Made by a program: the position numbers and the translations under genes
Assembly (NCBI RefSeq): GCF_023208195.1
Contig: NZ_CP060034.1
Location: 1,798,001 to 1,862,000 of the forward strand
DNA from: Nocardioides sp. InS609-2
Lineage (GTDB): Bacteria; Actinomycetota; Actinomycetes; Propionibacteriales; Nocardioidaceae
Reading direction: 5' to 3'
Length of the DNA: 64,000 nt
Shown: positions 1 to 10,358 of the stretch, piece after piece
Position numbering within the stretch: the first letter of the stretch is position 1
Layout of the letters: each line of letters starts with the position of its first letter
The notes under the pieces: generated by a model
Seen by the model: only the letters and a program-made list of their open reading frames with translations
What the model was told of the DNA's origin: nothing
Database searches by the model: none

Positions 1-29
1 CGCAGGACCTCCCGGCCGGGGAACCTGCG
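1..29. terminator. Possible hairpin terminator downstream of the GNAT gene
   Basis: CGCAGG at 1-6 can pair with CCTGCG at 24-29, and the interior contains a self-complementary CCCGGCCGGG. It lies 12 bases past the stop of the minus-strand acetyltransferase gene. It may also serve a gene beyond the window edge. No T-run is seen. Confidence 0.35.
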
Positions 30-41
30 GACTGTCCGGCA

Positions 42-1067
42 TCAGGGCTGGGTCAGCCGCTTCTGGAACTCCGCCAGCCGGGCCACCGGCTCGAACCCGA
101 GCCGCTCGTTGACGCCGATCATGTGCGCGTTGACCTCGGCGTTGAAGGTGGTCAGCCGGGTGATGTCGGGCCGCTCGCGCTGCAGCAGCAACAGGTTCGC
201 GACCTTGACCGCCAGTCCGAGGCGGTGGCCGCGGTCGGCGCGGCGTACGAGCGTGCCCCACTGGTAGGCGCGACCGGGCTCGTGGATCGTGGTGACGAGA
301 TCGGAGTAGGCGACGACCTCGCCGGCCGCGTCGAGCGCGACGGTGTTGTAGCGGGTGCGGCCCTGGCGCGCCACGCTCGTTTCGCCCTCACGGAGCGCAT
401 CCAGGTCGACCACCTCGGGCTCGCGTTCGAGCTCTCCCAGCGGGGCCTCGGTCATCAGGCTGGAGGAGAGCGTCATCCAGCTCAGTGCGATGTCTTGGGG
501 GATGTCGCCGACCCAGGAGCGCAGCTGGTACGACGCGTGGTGCGGGGTCGCCTCAGCCGCCAGCTGGGCCAGCAGGGCGTCGGACACCGGCAGGTCGAGC
601 TCGCGCTCGACGTCGCTGAGACCGAAGCGGTAGTCGTGCCGTTGCGCGAACTCGACTGCGGGCACGCCGTCGCCAGCGCTGCCCGCGGCGTACGGGAAGG
701 TGGCCTCGGAGTCGAGGCGGGACCGACCGTGGCTGCGGGCCACGTCCTCGAGAACCTCCAGCATCGCGCTGCCGTGGCCGCGTCGCCGCGCCTCCGGCAG
801 CGTGTGCACCTCGACGGCGGCGGAGTCGAGGTTGTCCATCAGCGACGTGGCGACGGAGCCGGACACGACGACTTCGCCGTCCGCCAGTCCGACGTAGCCC
901 GCCGACCAGCGTCGTCGGTTCGGCTCCATCGTGACCCTCAGCTCGGGCAGCGTCCAGCAGGTGTGGAACCGGCCGACCTCGTGCTCGCTCGCGGCAAGGT
1001 ACGTCGCGTGCCACTGGGCGAAGAGCTCTTCGTCGGCGAGCGCGACCGCACGGATCTCGAGACTCAT
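42..1067 (-). CDS. Tandem GNAT-family N-acetyltransferase
   Basis: The 341-residue product has two GNAT folds in tandem, like MshD-type double acetyltransferases. The first half has the acetyl-CoA loop region LPEARRRGHGSAML, and the second has DRGHRLGLAVK followed by a typical C-terminal NERLGF. The substrate cannot be told from sequence. The start is taken as the ATG at 1065-1067 (MSLEIRAV), because it overlaps the stop of the upstream ABC-F gene as ATGA and GNAT homology begins there; an in-frame start ten codons earlier lies inside the ABC-F gene. The overlap implies translational coupling with the ATPase, so the two probably act together, perhaps in drug or stress tolerance (inference). 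Confidence 0.85.
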   Translation of the reverse strand: MSLEIRAVALADEELFAQWHATYLAASEHEVGRFHTCWTLPELRVTMEPNRRRWSAGYVGLADGEVVVSGSVATSLMDNLDSAAVEVHTLPEARRRGHGSAMLEVLEDVARSHGRSRLDSEATFPYAAGSAGDGVPAVEFAQRHDYRFGLSDVERELDLPVSDALLAQLAAEATPHHASYQLRSWVGDIPQDIALSWMTLSSSLMTEAPLGELEREPEVVDLDALREGETSVARQGRTRYNTVALDAAGEVVAYSDLVTTIHEPGRAYQWGTLVRRADRGHRLGLAVKVANLLLLQRERPDITRLTTFNAEVNAHMIGVNERLGFEPVARLAEFQKRLTQP

Positions 1068-2755
1068 CGCGCCCGCTCCACGCGGCCCTCGTCCCACACG
1101 GGGCCGTCGGACTCGTAGACCGCGCCGTCGCCGCCGTACACCAGGAAGCGGTCGAAGGAGCGCGCGAACCAGCGGTCGTGGGTGACCGCGAGGACGGTGC
1201 CGTCGAACGCGGCCAGGCCGACCTCGAGGGCCTCGGCACTCTGTACGTCGAGGTTGTCGGTGGGCTCGTCGAGCAGCAGCAGGGTCGCGCCGGAGAGCTC
1301 CAGCAGCAGGATCTGGAAGCGTGCCTGCTGGCCGCCCGACAGCGACTCGAAGTTCTGCTCCCCCGCGTGCGCGAGCTCGTAGCGGTCGAGAACGCGGGCA
1401 GCCTGCTCGCGGCCCATGCCGTTGCGCCCATCTGCAGAGCCGTCGCCACGATGAAGTACGTCGAGCAGCGTGCGGCCGCGCAGCTCGGGATGCTCGTGGG
1501 TCTGCACGAACCAGCCGGGGCGCACGCGCGCGCCGAGCTTGGCCTTGCCGGTGTGGTCGACCGGCTTGATGGCCACCTCACCGACGGGCTGGTGCTCGAT
1601 GTCGGGGTCGCTGCCACCGGCTGCCAGCAGCCGCAGGAAGTGCGACTTGCCGGAGCCGTTGGAGCCGAGCACGGCGACCCGCTCGCCGTACCAGACCTCA
1701 AGGTCGAACGGCTTCATCAGTCCGCTCAGCTCGAGGTCGGTGCAGACGACGGCGCGCTTGCCGGTGCGGCCGCCCTTGAGGCGCATCTTGACCTGCTGCT
1801 CGCGCGGCTGCTCCGTGGGCGGACCGGCCTCCTCGAACTTGCGGAGGCGCGTCTGGGCGGCCTGGTAGCGGCTGGCCAGACCGTCGTTGTAGGCGGCCTT
1901 CTGCTTGTACATCAGCACCAGCGCCTTGAGTTTGGACAGCTCCTCGTCCCAGCGTCTGCGCAGCTCCTCGAAGCGCAGGAACCGCTCCTCCCTCGCCTGG
2001 TGGTAGGTCGCGAAGCTGGCGGGGTGGGTCCACACCAGGTTGCCGGCGCTGCCGAGCTCGACGGTGACGATGCGGGTCGCGGTGTTGGCGAGCAGCTCGC
2101 GGTCGTGGCTGATGAAAAGGATCGTCTTGGCCGACTCGCGGATCCGCTCCTCCAGCCAGATCTTGCCGGGCACGTCGAGGTAGTTGTCGGGCTCGTCGAG
2201 CAGCAGCACCTGGTCGGGTCCGCGCAGGAGGTACTCGAGCACGAGTCGCTTCTGCTCACCGCCCGAGAGGGTGCGCAGGCCGCGGTACTTCGCTCGGTCG
2301 TACGGCACACCCAGGGCGGCCGTCGTACACACGTCCCACACGACCTCGATGTCGTAGCCGCCCGCGTCGGCGAAGTCGGAGAGTGCCGCGGCGTAGCGCA
2401 TCTGCGACTTCTCGTCGTCGTGCTCCATGAGGCGCAGCTCGCAGGCGTCTACCTCCTCGGCAGCCTTGCGTACGGCGGGCGGCGCCACCGAGAGCAGCAG
2501 GTCGGCGACGGTCTCGTCGGCACCCCCGTGTCCCACGAACTGCCGCATCACGCCCAACCCGCCGCTCCGGGTGACCGCCCCGGCGTGCGGCACGAGGTCG
2601 CCGGTGATGATCCGGAGCAAGGTGGTCTTGCCGGCGCCGTTGGCCCCGACCAGCGCGACCTTGGCTCCGTCACCGACGCGGAAGCTGACGTCGTCGAGCA
2701 GCACCCGTCCATCTGGCAGCTCGTAACGCACTCCGGCAACATCCACGTGACCCAC
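1064..2755 (-). CDS. ABC-F family ATPase (ribosome-associated type)
   Basis: The 563-residue protein has two ABC ATPase domains and no membrane segment, which defines the ABC-F class. Domain 1 has Walker A GANGAGKTT, signature LSGGEQKRL and Walker B LLLDEPDNYLD. Domain 2 has GSNGSGKSH, LSGGQQARF and LLLLDEPTDNLD. ABC-F proteins bind the ribosomal E site to regulate translation or displace antibiotics; which of these applies here is not visible. Walker B of domain 1 has DNY where the family usually has TNH. Its stop overlaps the GNAT start, and a split-barrel oxidoreductase gene lies 44 bases upstream on the same strand, so a three-gene operon is likely. Confidence 0.92.
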   Translation of the reverse strand: MGHVDVAGVRYELPDGRVLLDDVSFRVGDGAKVALVGANGAGKTTLLRIITGDLVPHAGAVTRSGGLGVMRQFVGHGGADETVADLLLSVAPPAVRKAAEEVDACELRLMEHDDEKSQMRYAAALSDFADAGGYDIEVVWDVCTTAALGVPYDRAKYRGLRTLSGGEQKRLVLEYLLRGPDQVLLLDEPDNYLDVPGKIWLEERIRESAKTILFISHDRELLANTATRIVTVELGSAGNLVWTHPASFATYHQAREERFLRFEELRRRWDEELSKLKALVLMYKQKAAYNDGLASRYQAAQTRLRKFEEAGPPTEQPREQQVKMRLKGGRTGKRAVVCTDLELSGLMKPFDLEVWYGERVAVLGSNGSGKSHFLRLLAAGGSDPDIEHQPVGEVAIKPVDHTGKAKLGARVRPGWFVQTHEHPELRGRTLLDVLHRGDGSADGRNGMGREQAARVLDRYELAHAGEQNFESLSGGQQARFQILLLELSGATLLLLDEPTDNLDVQSAEALEVGLAAFDGTVLAVTHDRWFARSFDRFLVYGGDGAVYESDGPVWDEGRVERAR

Positions 2756-2799
2756 GAGCGACGATTGTCCGGCATGGACGCACCGGCCGCATCCCGATA

Positions 2800-3213
2800 T
2801 CAGGCGGTGTCGTCGATGCCCGGCCAGCCGGCGCCCAGCACCCGGTCGACGTCGATGACGAGCACCACTCGGCGCGGGTTCACGCGCGGGCTGCGGTAGC
2901 GCTCGGCGTACCGCTGCACGGCGTCGGCCACGGACTCAGGGTCGTCGAGCACGCGCACCGGCCCCTCGAGCGTCAGCCAGCGACGACCGTCGACCTGGCT
3001 GACCGCCGCCCGACCGCCGCGTCTGGCATTGCCGGCCTTGACCGACTCCCCGTCGGTGATGACGCGGGCGACGTGCACGTCGTCGTCCCAGGTGAAGCCG
3101 ACAGGTACGGCATGCGGTGAACCGTCCGCGCGCTGGGTGACCAGCGTGGCCAGGTGCCGCTCGCGCAGCATCTGCAGCACCCCGGGTGGGAGCCGGTCGG
3201 GTCGGGGAGCCAT
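2800..3213 (-). CDS. Pyridoxamine 5'-phosphate oxidase-like (PPOX/F420-type) protein
   Basis: This is a small 137-residue split-barrel protein. The pattern HLATLVTQRADGSPHAVPV followed by a lysine-bearing GESVKAGNARR and WLTLEGPVRV is typical of actinobacterial F420- or FMN-binding PPOX-class proteins. These reduce or bind small cofactors and metabolites; the substrate is unknown. The ATG at 3211-3213 (MAPRPD) is preferred over an upstream in-frame start that adds twelve unconserved residues. It probably heads the operon with the ABC-F and GNAT genes and is divergent from the acyl-CoA dehydrogenase pair. Confidence 0.8.
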   Translation of the reverse strand: MAPRPDRLPPGVLQMLRERHLATLVTQRADGSPHAVPVGFTWDDDVHVARVITDGESVKAGNARRGGRAAVSQVDGRRWLTLEGPVRVLDDPESVADAVQRYAERYRSPRVNPRRVVLVIDVDRVLGAGWPGIDDTA

Positions 3214-3321
3214 GCGGCGATCGTCGCACGAGGTTTGGGCGGGGGGCACATGCCGTTCTCACCGCCCACGGGCCATGATGAGCAGGAGAACTACCGACGG
3301 GTCACAAGAGAGGCGGGGCAC

Positions 3322-4476
<1,155 letters not shown>

Positions 4477-4486
4477 AGGGACTGAC

Positions 4487-5626
4487 ATGGACTTCACCTA
4501 CGACGACGAGCAGGTCGCGCTGCGCGATGCCGTCAAGGGCCTGGTCGGCAAGGCGTACGCCGACTTCGAGACCCGCCGCAACGCGGTAGCCGAGGACCCC
4601 GGCTTCGACGAGACGCTCTGGAGCCGGATGGCCGAGATGGGCCTGCTGGGCCTGCCGTTCGCCGAGGCCGACGGCGGCGTCGGCGCCGGACCGGTCGAGA
4701 TCGGCATCGTGTGCCGCGAGCTCGGCCGGGTCGTCGCGCCCGAGCCCTACCTCGCTTCCGTGGTGCTGGCCGGCGGGCTCGTGGCTGCTTGCGGCACCCC
4801 CGAGCAGCGTTGGCCGGTGCTGGGCGCCCTGTCCGCCGGCGACAGCGTGCTTGCCTTCGCCCACGACGAGCCGGGTCGCCGCTGGGGACCCACAGCGACT
4901 GCTGTCAGCGCGATTGACAGCGATGGCTCATGGACGCTGAGCGGCGTCAAGGAGCCGGTGCTCCACGGCGCGCATGCCGACGTACTCGTCGTGAGCGCTG
5001 CGCTGCCCGACGGCGGCACCGGCCTGTTCCTGGTGTCCGGTGACGACGCCGAGCGCACCGGCTACGCGGCGTACGACGGCACCCGGGCCGCCCGCATCAG
5101 CTTCGACGGCACGACCGCGACTCCGCTGGGCGCGGCCGGGCAGGACGTCACCGCGAGCATCGCGACCGTGCAGGACATCACCCGCGTGATGGCGGCCAAC
5201 CAGGCGCTGGGCGCGATGCAGACCGCGCTCTCCAACACGACCGACTACCTGAAGAGCCGCAAGCAGTTCGGCGTCACGCTCAACACGTTCCAGGCGCTGA
5301 CGTTCAGGGCGGCCGACATGTACGTCTCGCAGGAGCTCACCCACAGCATGGTCGAGTGGGCCACGATGGTGGTCGCCCAAGGTGACGCCGAGGCACTCGC
5401 CGACGCCGCGTCGCGAGTGGCCTTGCAGGTCAGCCGCTCGGGACGGCACATCGGCCAGGAGGCGATCCAGCTGCACGGTGGCATCGGCATGACCGCGGAG
5501 TACGCCGTCGGCACCTACGTCGCGCACCTGACGATGCTGGACCACCTGTTCGGGGATGGTGGGTTCCAGCTGTCTCGCCTCGCCGCTTCGGTGACCGAGC
5601 ACGGGGCGCTCGACCCGCTGGCGTGA
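4487..5626 (+). CDS. Acyl-CoA dehydrogenase (second of a pair)
   Basis: The 379-residue protein starts MDFTYDDEQVALRD at an ATG preceded by GAAGGG. It carries the ACAD domains and the C-terminal QLHGGIGMTAEYAVGTY segment. It is shorter in the FAD-loop region than its neighbour and also lacks a YEGT-type base. Its ten-base spacing from the preceding dehydrogenase suggests one mRNA and a mixed alpha2-beta2 enzyme, as known for several actinobacterial steroid or branched acyl-CoA dehydrogenases (inference). Confidence 0.9.
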   Translation: MDFTYDDEQVALRDAVKGLVGKAYADFETRRNAVAEDPGFDETLWSRMAEMGLLGLPFAEADGGVGAGPVEIGIVCRELGRVVAPEPYLASVVLAGGLVAACGTPEQRWPVLGALSAGDSVLAFAHDEPGRRWGPTATAVSAIDSDGSWTLSGVKEPVLHGAHADVLVVSAALPDGGTGLFLVSGDDAERTGYAAYDGTRAARISFDGTTATPLGAAGQDVTASIATVQDITRVMAANQALGAMQTALSNTTDYLKSRKQFGVTLNTFQALTFRAADMYVSQELTHSMVEWATMVVAQGDAEALADAASRVALQVSRSGRHIGQEAIQLHGGIGMTAEYAVGTYVAHLTMLDHLFGDGGFQLSRLAASVTEHGALDPLA

Positions 5627-5648
5627 ATCCCCGCCGAGGGCCCTTGGT

Positions 5649-5711
5649 TTCGAGGCTCGCTGCGGTGCGAGCGTGCGAGCCTCGAAGGGACGAGCCTCGA
5701 AGCCGAGGCTC
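5649..5711. terminator. Two consecutive perfect hairpins between convergent genes
   Basis: TTCGAGGCTCGC (5649-5660) pairs perfectly with GCGAGCCTCGAA (5675-5686). GAGCCTCG (5692-5699) pairs with CGAGGCTC (5704-5711). They sit between the dehydrogenase stop (5626) and the stop of the convergent minus-strand gene (5715), so they can act as a bidirectional terminator. The sequence resembles an interspersed TTCGAG-rich repeat family of Nocardioides-like genomes. Confidence 0.65.
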
Positions 5712-5714
5712 CCA

Positions 5715-6689
5715 CTACGGCATCTGGGTGAGCTCGCGGATGACGCCGGTGAGCTCGTGGGCGACACCGGACAGGAACACGCCGTTGCGCTCCTCGCACG
5801 GGTCATCGGTGCGCAGGGTGGCGAGGTAGCCGCCGTCCTGGAGGATCACGGTCGGGTCCGAGGCAGGTCCGTCGCAGGAGGCGTCGAACTCCAGCGTCGG
5901 CGCCGACGCGATCTCGTCGAGCAGCTGCTCCGACTCACTGGGCGGCAGCAGCTTGCTGGACTCGAGCTCGTCGGCATCGCTGTAGCGGCACAGCGAGATG
6001 TCCTTGCCACCCTTGCCGCCGCCCGCCTCGGCCTGGCCCAGGTCCTGCGGGCACCCGTTGGCATCCGGGCCCTCCAGCAACGCGATGGATTCATAGATCG
6101 CCATCGCGGCGTCCTCGTCCGGGGCCACCACCTGCACCATCGTGCCGCCGACCACCTTGAAGCCGGACCACGCGCCAGCGGGGTAGTCGACCCCGTCAGC
6201 GACTTCGCTCGGGACAGCCTCGTCGCTCTGCATCGTGCTCGAGCGGGCGTCGACGAACTGCACGCCGTAGCTGCTCGCCGGGCCGCTGCAGGCGATCGCC
6301 GGGGCGATCGTCGTCGGGCGCTGCACGACCGGCTGCGGGCTGTCCCCGTTGCCGGACGCGCACCACGCCGACAGGGAGCCGTAGCCCCAGTCGGCAGGCA
6401 CCTGGACAGTTGCATCGCGCCACGACTCGGTCCGCATGACGGGCCCGGCCGGCGGGTCGACGGACGGGTCGGTCGCGACGGTGGCGCCGTCGCCTCCGCC
6501 GTCACCGGCGACCTGGATGCCCACCGGCACCGCCACCACGGCCAGGGCTGCGGCGGCCGCCGCGATCGTCGTACGACGTCGCCGGCGGAGCCGGGACCGC
6601 GCACCCTGTGCCAGGCCGGTGGCACCGCCTGCACTGTCGGCCGCACGCCGAAGACTCTCTGACAGCCTGCGCTCGAACTCGTCACTCAT
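5715..6689 (-). CDS. Probable membrane anti-sigma factor / sigma-linked membrane protein
   Basis: The 324-residue protein has a short cytoplasmic N-terminus (MSDEFERRLSESLRRAA) and basic residues, then one membrane segment near residues 40-58 (AAAAAALAVVAVPVGIQVA). A long extracytoplasmic region of unknown fold follows, with a Gly/Lys-rich linker. The ATG at 6687-6689 overlaps the end of the sigma-factor gene by eight bases. This arrangement (SigE-family ECF gene followed by a DEFERRL-type membrane protein) is the usual setting of a regulatory partner. No zinc-binding HxxxCxxC anti-sigma motif is seen, so the anti-sigma role is inferred from context. Confidence 0.7.
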   Translation of the reverse strand: MSDEFERRLSESLRRAADSAGGATGLAQGARSRLRRRRRTTIAAAAAALAVVAVPVGIQVAGDGGGDGATVATDPSVDPPAGPVMRTESWRDATVQVPADWGYGSLSAWCASGNGDSPQPVVQRPTTIAPAIACSGPASSYGVQFVDARSSTMQSDEAVPSEVADGVDYPAGAWSGFKVVGGTMVQVVAPDEDAAMAIYESIALLEGPDANGCPQDLGQAEAGGGKGGKDISLCRYSDADELESSKLLPPSESEQLLDEIASAPTLEFDASCDGPASDPTVILQDGGYLATLRTDDPCEERNGVFLSGVAHELTGVIRELTQMP

Positions 6690-7212
6690 CGTCTGCTCCA
6701 AACTCGTCGCCCAGTTGTTGGCGGAGGGTGGCGATGCCGCGGGAGACCCGCGACCGCACACTGCCCTCGCGTACGCCGGTCAGGTCGGCGATCTCGGCGT
6801 ACTCCAGGTCTTCGTAGAAGCGCAGCACCACCGCGGTGCGCTGGTCCTTCGGCAGCGCGATGCATGCCTGCCAGAGGCGGTCACGCTCCTCGGGTGCCAC
6901 CGGTTCGGTGACGGCGGTGTCGCGCACGGTCTCGACCGGCGTCTCGCGGCGGCGGAACTTGCGCCACCAGGAGACGTGCGCGTTGACCACCATCCGTCGT
7001 ACGTAGGCGTCCGGGTCGGACACCCCACTGATCCGCGACCAGCGCGCGAGGGCCCGCGACAGGGCGTCCTGTACGACGTCCTCCGCGTCGGCGCGGTTGC
7101 CGGTGAGCACGAAGCCCAGCCGCATCAGCGCCGGCCCGCGGGCCGCGACCCAGCTGTCGAAGTCGAGGTCGGTGCCGCCCGTTGCCCCGAGAGGCGTTGC
7201 GGGGTCAGTCAC
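6682..7212 (-). CDS. ECF (SigE-family) RNA polymerase sigma factor
   Basis: This is a small sigma-70 protein with region 2 (RLGFVLTGNRADAEDVVQ, then SDPDAYVRRMVVNAHVSWWR) and region 4 (LPKDQRTAVVLRFYEDLEY and the HTH around AEIADLTGVREGSVRSR). It directs RNA polymerase to a regulon that cannot be identified here. The start is placed at GTG 7210-7212 (VTDPATPLG), because AAAGGAAG lies six bases upstream as a good ribosome binding site. An ATG at 7248 would add twelve residues without such a site. It is co-transcribed with the overlapping membrane protein, its likely regulator. Confidence 0.88.
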   Translation of the reverse strand: MTDPATPLGATGGTDLDFDSWVAARGPALMRLGFVLTGNRADAEDVVQDALSRALARWSRISGVSDPDAYVRRMVVNAHVSWWRKFRRRETPVETVRDTAVTEPVAPEERDRLWQACIALPKDQRTAVVLRFYEDLEYAEIADLTGVREGSVRSRVSRGIATLRQQLGDEFGADDE

Positions 7213-7300
7213 TGGCTTCCTTTTCGTCCCGGGGATGACCGCTTCCATGACCTACCAACGCCACGGGGGCCGCTCGTGTTGCAAGCCATGCTCGCAGCCG

Positions 7301-7312
7301 TAGGGTGACGCC
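7301..7312 (+). promoter_or_regulatory. -10 box placing transcription start at the GTG codon
   Basis: TAGGGT (7301-7306) fits the actinobacterial TANNNT -10 pattern and is followed by six bases (GACGCC) and then the GTG start at 7313. No Shine-Dalgarno sequence is present, so a leaderless mRNA is likely. The same TAGGGT-N6-GTG arrangement occurs before truA. Confidence 0.5.
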
Positions 7313-8404
7313 GTGGTGACCGCTCTGCTGGACACGGCCGAGCGCGTCTGGCCAGTCCTGCTCTTCCTCGTCCTGATTCAGGTGGTCGCCGACCTCTGCG
7401 ACGACGCCGGGTTGTTCGACGTCAGTGCCCACGTTGCCGCCCGCATCTCCGGCGGCAGCCGGCTCACCCTCTTCCTGCTGTTCAGCGCGATGGCCACGCT
7501 CTGCACGTGGCTGCTCAGCATCGACACGACCGCCGTGCTGCTCGCGCCGATCGGACTCGCGCTCGCGGCCGAGCTCGGCATCAGCGCGCTGCCGTTCGCG
7601 TTCGCGTCGATCTGGCTGGCCAACGCCGCCTCGCTGCTGCTGCCCGTCTCCAACCTCACCAACCTGCTCGCCCAGGAGCGCCTCGGACTCGACGCCCACG
7701 AGTTCCTGCGCGCAACGTGGGTGCCCCAGTTCGCAATCCTGGTGGTGGTGATGGCCGTGCTGCTCGTCCGGCACCGGCGCGCGATCACGGGCTCGTACGT
7801 CGTGCCGCGCACGCTGCCGCCGTACGACCCGGTGCTGCTGTGGACTGCCGCCGTTGTCGTCGCCCTGATCGGCCCCGCGGTGGTTGTCGGGACACCGGCG
7901 TGGGTCGTCGCGCTGGGGGCGGGCGTCGTACTCACCATCGCCTTCTCCGTACGACGCCCGCAGCAGGTCGCGCCCGGCCGACTGCTGCGCCTGGTGCCGT
8001 GGGGGGTGCTGCTCTTCGCGATCGCACTCTTCGCCGTCGTCGACATCGTGGTCGTCGAGGGTGCGCCGCTGCTGGAGAGCCTGTTCGGCACCGGCTCCTC
8101 GCTCGGCGACCTGAGCCGACTGGCCGGCGTCTCGGCGGTGTCGGCCAACGCGATCAACAACCTGCCGGCCTACCTGGTCGCCGAGCCCTTCGCTGACTCC
8201 CTCGTGCGCGTGGTCGTAGTGCTCGTCGCGGTCAACGTCGGCCCGATGCTGCTCGCATGGGGCTCGCTCGCCAACCTGCTGTGGCTGCGCGCCTGCCGGG
8301 CCCGCGGGCTCGAGATCTCGCTGGTGCGCTTCGGGCTCGAGGGTCTGCTCGTGGTGCCGTTCGCCCTCGCGGCCGGCGTGCTCGCGGCCTACGTCACCGG
8401 TTGA
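7313..8404 (+). CDS. SLC13/ArsB-NhaD-like membrane permease
   Basis: The 363-residue protein has about ten hydrophobic segments over its whole length and conserved helix-breaking loops (SIDTTAVLLAP, LPVSNLTNLLA, SANAINNLPAYL) typical of the ion transporter superfamily that includes ArsB, NhaD and SLC13 carriers. The transported ion or dicarboxylate cannot be told. No ArsR or arsenate reductase gene is adjacent, so an arsenite role is not supported. It starts at GTG 7313, with GTG 7316 as an alternative. It is divergent from the sigma-factor gene. Confidence 0.82.
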   Translation: MVTALLDTAERVWPVLLFLVLIQVVADLCDDAGLFDVSAHVAARISGGSRLTLFLLFSAMATLCTWLLSIDTTAVLLAPIGLALAAELGISALPFAFASIWLANAASLLLPVSNLTNLLAQERLGLDAHEFLRATWVPQFAILVVVMAVLLVRHRRAITGSYVVPRTLPPYDPVLLWTAAVVVALIGPAVVVGTPAWVVALGAGVVLTIAFSVRRPQQVAPGRLLRLVPWGVLLFAIALFAVVDIVVVEGAPLLESLFGTGSSLGDLSRLAGVSAVSANAINNLPAYLVAEPFADSLVRVVVVLVAVNVGPMLLAWGSLANLLWLRACRARGLEISLVRFGLEGLLVVPFALAAGVLAAYVTG

Positions 8405-8514
8405 ATTGCGCGTCCATACCTGTTGAGTCGCGCCTATGCACCCCGTGAGTTGCGCCTCCCGCACAGCTTGGCTGCATTCGGCGCAACTCGACGGGCACGC
8501 GAGCGCAACTCAAC
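8401..8514. repeat. Nested GAGTTGCGC repeat array between convergent genes
   Basis: Three forward variants of GAGTTGCGC lie at 8401-8412, 8423-8434 and 8445-8456, and two inverted copies at 8480-8492 and 8501-8514. GAGTTGCGCC (8447-8456) pairs perfectly with GGCGCAACTC (8480-8489), and the outer copies can pair around it. The array fills the whole gap between the permease stop and the aldo/keto reductase stop. It may terminate transcription in both directions, and it looks like a dispersed intergenic repeat. Confidence 0.7.
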
Positions 8515-8523
8515 GAAGAACGG

Positions 8524-9549
<1,026 letters not shown>

Positions 9550-9566
9550 GACCGAACCGTACGGGC

Positions 9567-10358
9567 TCAGACGAGGGTGACGTCGACCCCGGCGTCGCGC
9601 AGCTGCGCGACGACCGTCTCGTCGGCCGACGAGTCGGTGACGAGCGCCTGGATCTGGTCGATGCCGCAGATGCGGGCCAGCGTCACCTTGCCGAGCTTGT
9701 CGGCGGCCGCCACGACAGTGACCTTCTGCGCCTTGCCGACCATCTCGGAGTTGATGCCCGACTCACCCAGGTGGCTGCAGCTCGCGCCCTCGTGGGCGGT
9801 CAGCCCGTCGACGCCGAGGAAGAGCTGGTCGACGAGCAGGTCGGCCAGCACCCGGCTGGCAAACGGGCCGTGCAGCTCGTAGGACTCGGGCCGCGCGACG
9901 CCACCGATGACGACGGTGCGGATGCTCGGCCGCAGCACCATCTCGCTCGCGATGTTGAGGGCGTTGGTGACGATGGTGACCGCGTCGAACCCGCTCTGTA
10001 GGTCGACGCGAGACGCGAGGTGGCGGGCCACTGCGCTGGTGGTGGTGCCACCGTTGAACGCGATCACCGAGCGCGGCTCGACGCGCAGGGCCGCCTCGCG
10101 CGCGATTCGCTCGCGCGGGTCGTCGGTCGTGATGCGGTAGCGCGCCGGCAGGTCGTAGGCGACCGACGTGGCGACCACACCGCCATGGGTGCGCGTCGCG
10201 AGCTGCTGGCGCGCGAGCTCGGTGAAGTCGCGTCGTACGGTCGCGGCGGAGACGCCCAGCAGCTCGGAGGCTTCTGCCACCGACAGCCGCTGGTGGGCCG
10301 CGAGCGCGTCGAGCAGCATCCGCCAGCGGGTGGCCTGGTCGGCGGCGATCTCGCTCAT
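9567..10358 (-). CDS. DeoR-family sugar-phosphate-responsive repressor
   Basis: The 263-residue protein has an N-terminal winged HTH (LSVAEASELLGVSAATVRRD, then LATRTHGGVV) and a DeoR C-terminal sensor domain with IAFNGGTTTSAVARHL and FLGVDGLTAHEGASC. Members of this family bind phosphorylated sugars and release DNA. Its start overlaps the DUF5107 gene stop as ATGA. It is the natural candidate regulator of both divergent operons at 8.5-21.7 kb, in the role AgaR plays in GalNAc regulons (inference). Confidence 0.9.
   Translation of the reverse strand: MSEIAADQATRWRMLLDALAAHQRLSVAEASELLGVSAATVRRDFTELARQQLATRTHGGVVATSVAYDLPARYRITTDDPRERIAREAALRVEPRSVIAFNGGTTTSAVARHLASRVDLQSGFDAVTIVTNALNIASEMVLRPSIRTVVIGGVARPESYELHGPFASRVLADLLVDQLFLGVDGLTAHEGASCSHLGESGINSEMVGKAQKVTVVAAADKLGKVTLARICGIDQIQALVTDSSADETVVAQLRDAGVDVTLV

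Noticed and set aside
7313..8404. Assigning the permease as an arsenite efflux pump ArsB
   Set aside because: Only the general superfamily pattern is visible and no ars genes are adjacent. The ArsR gene at 33523 is 25 kb away and lacks metal-binding cysteines.
8401..8514. CRISPR-like array because of regularly spaced short repeats
   Set aside because: Repeats are only about 9-12 bases, degenerate, and occur in both orientations; spacers are 10-24 bases and no cas gene is nearby.
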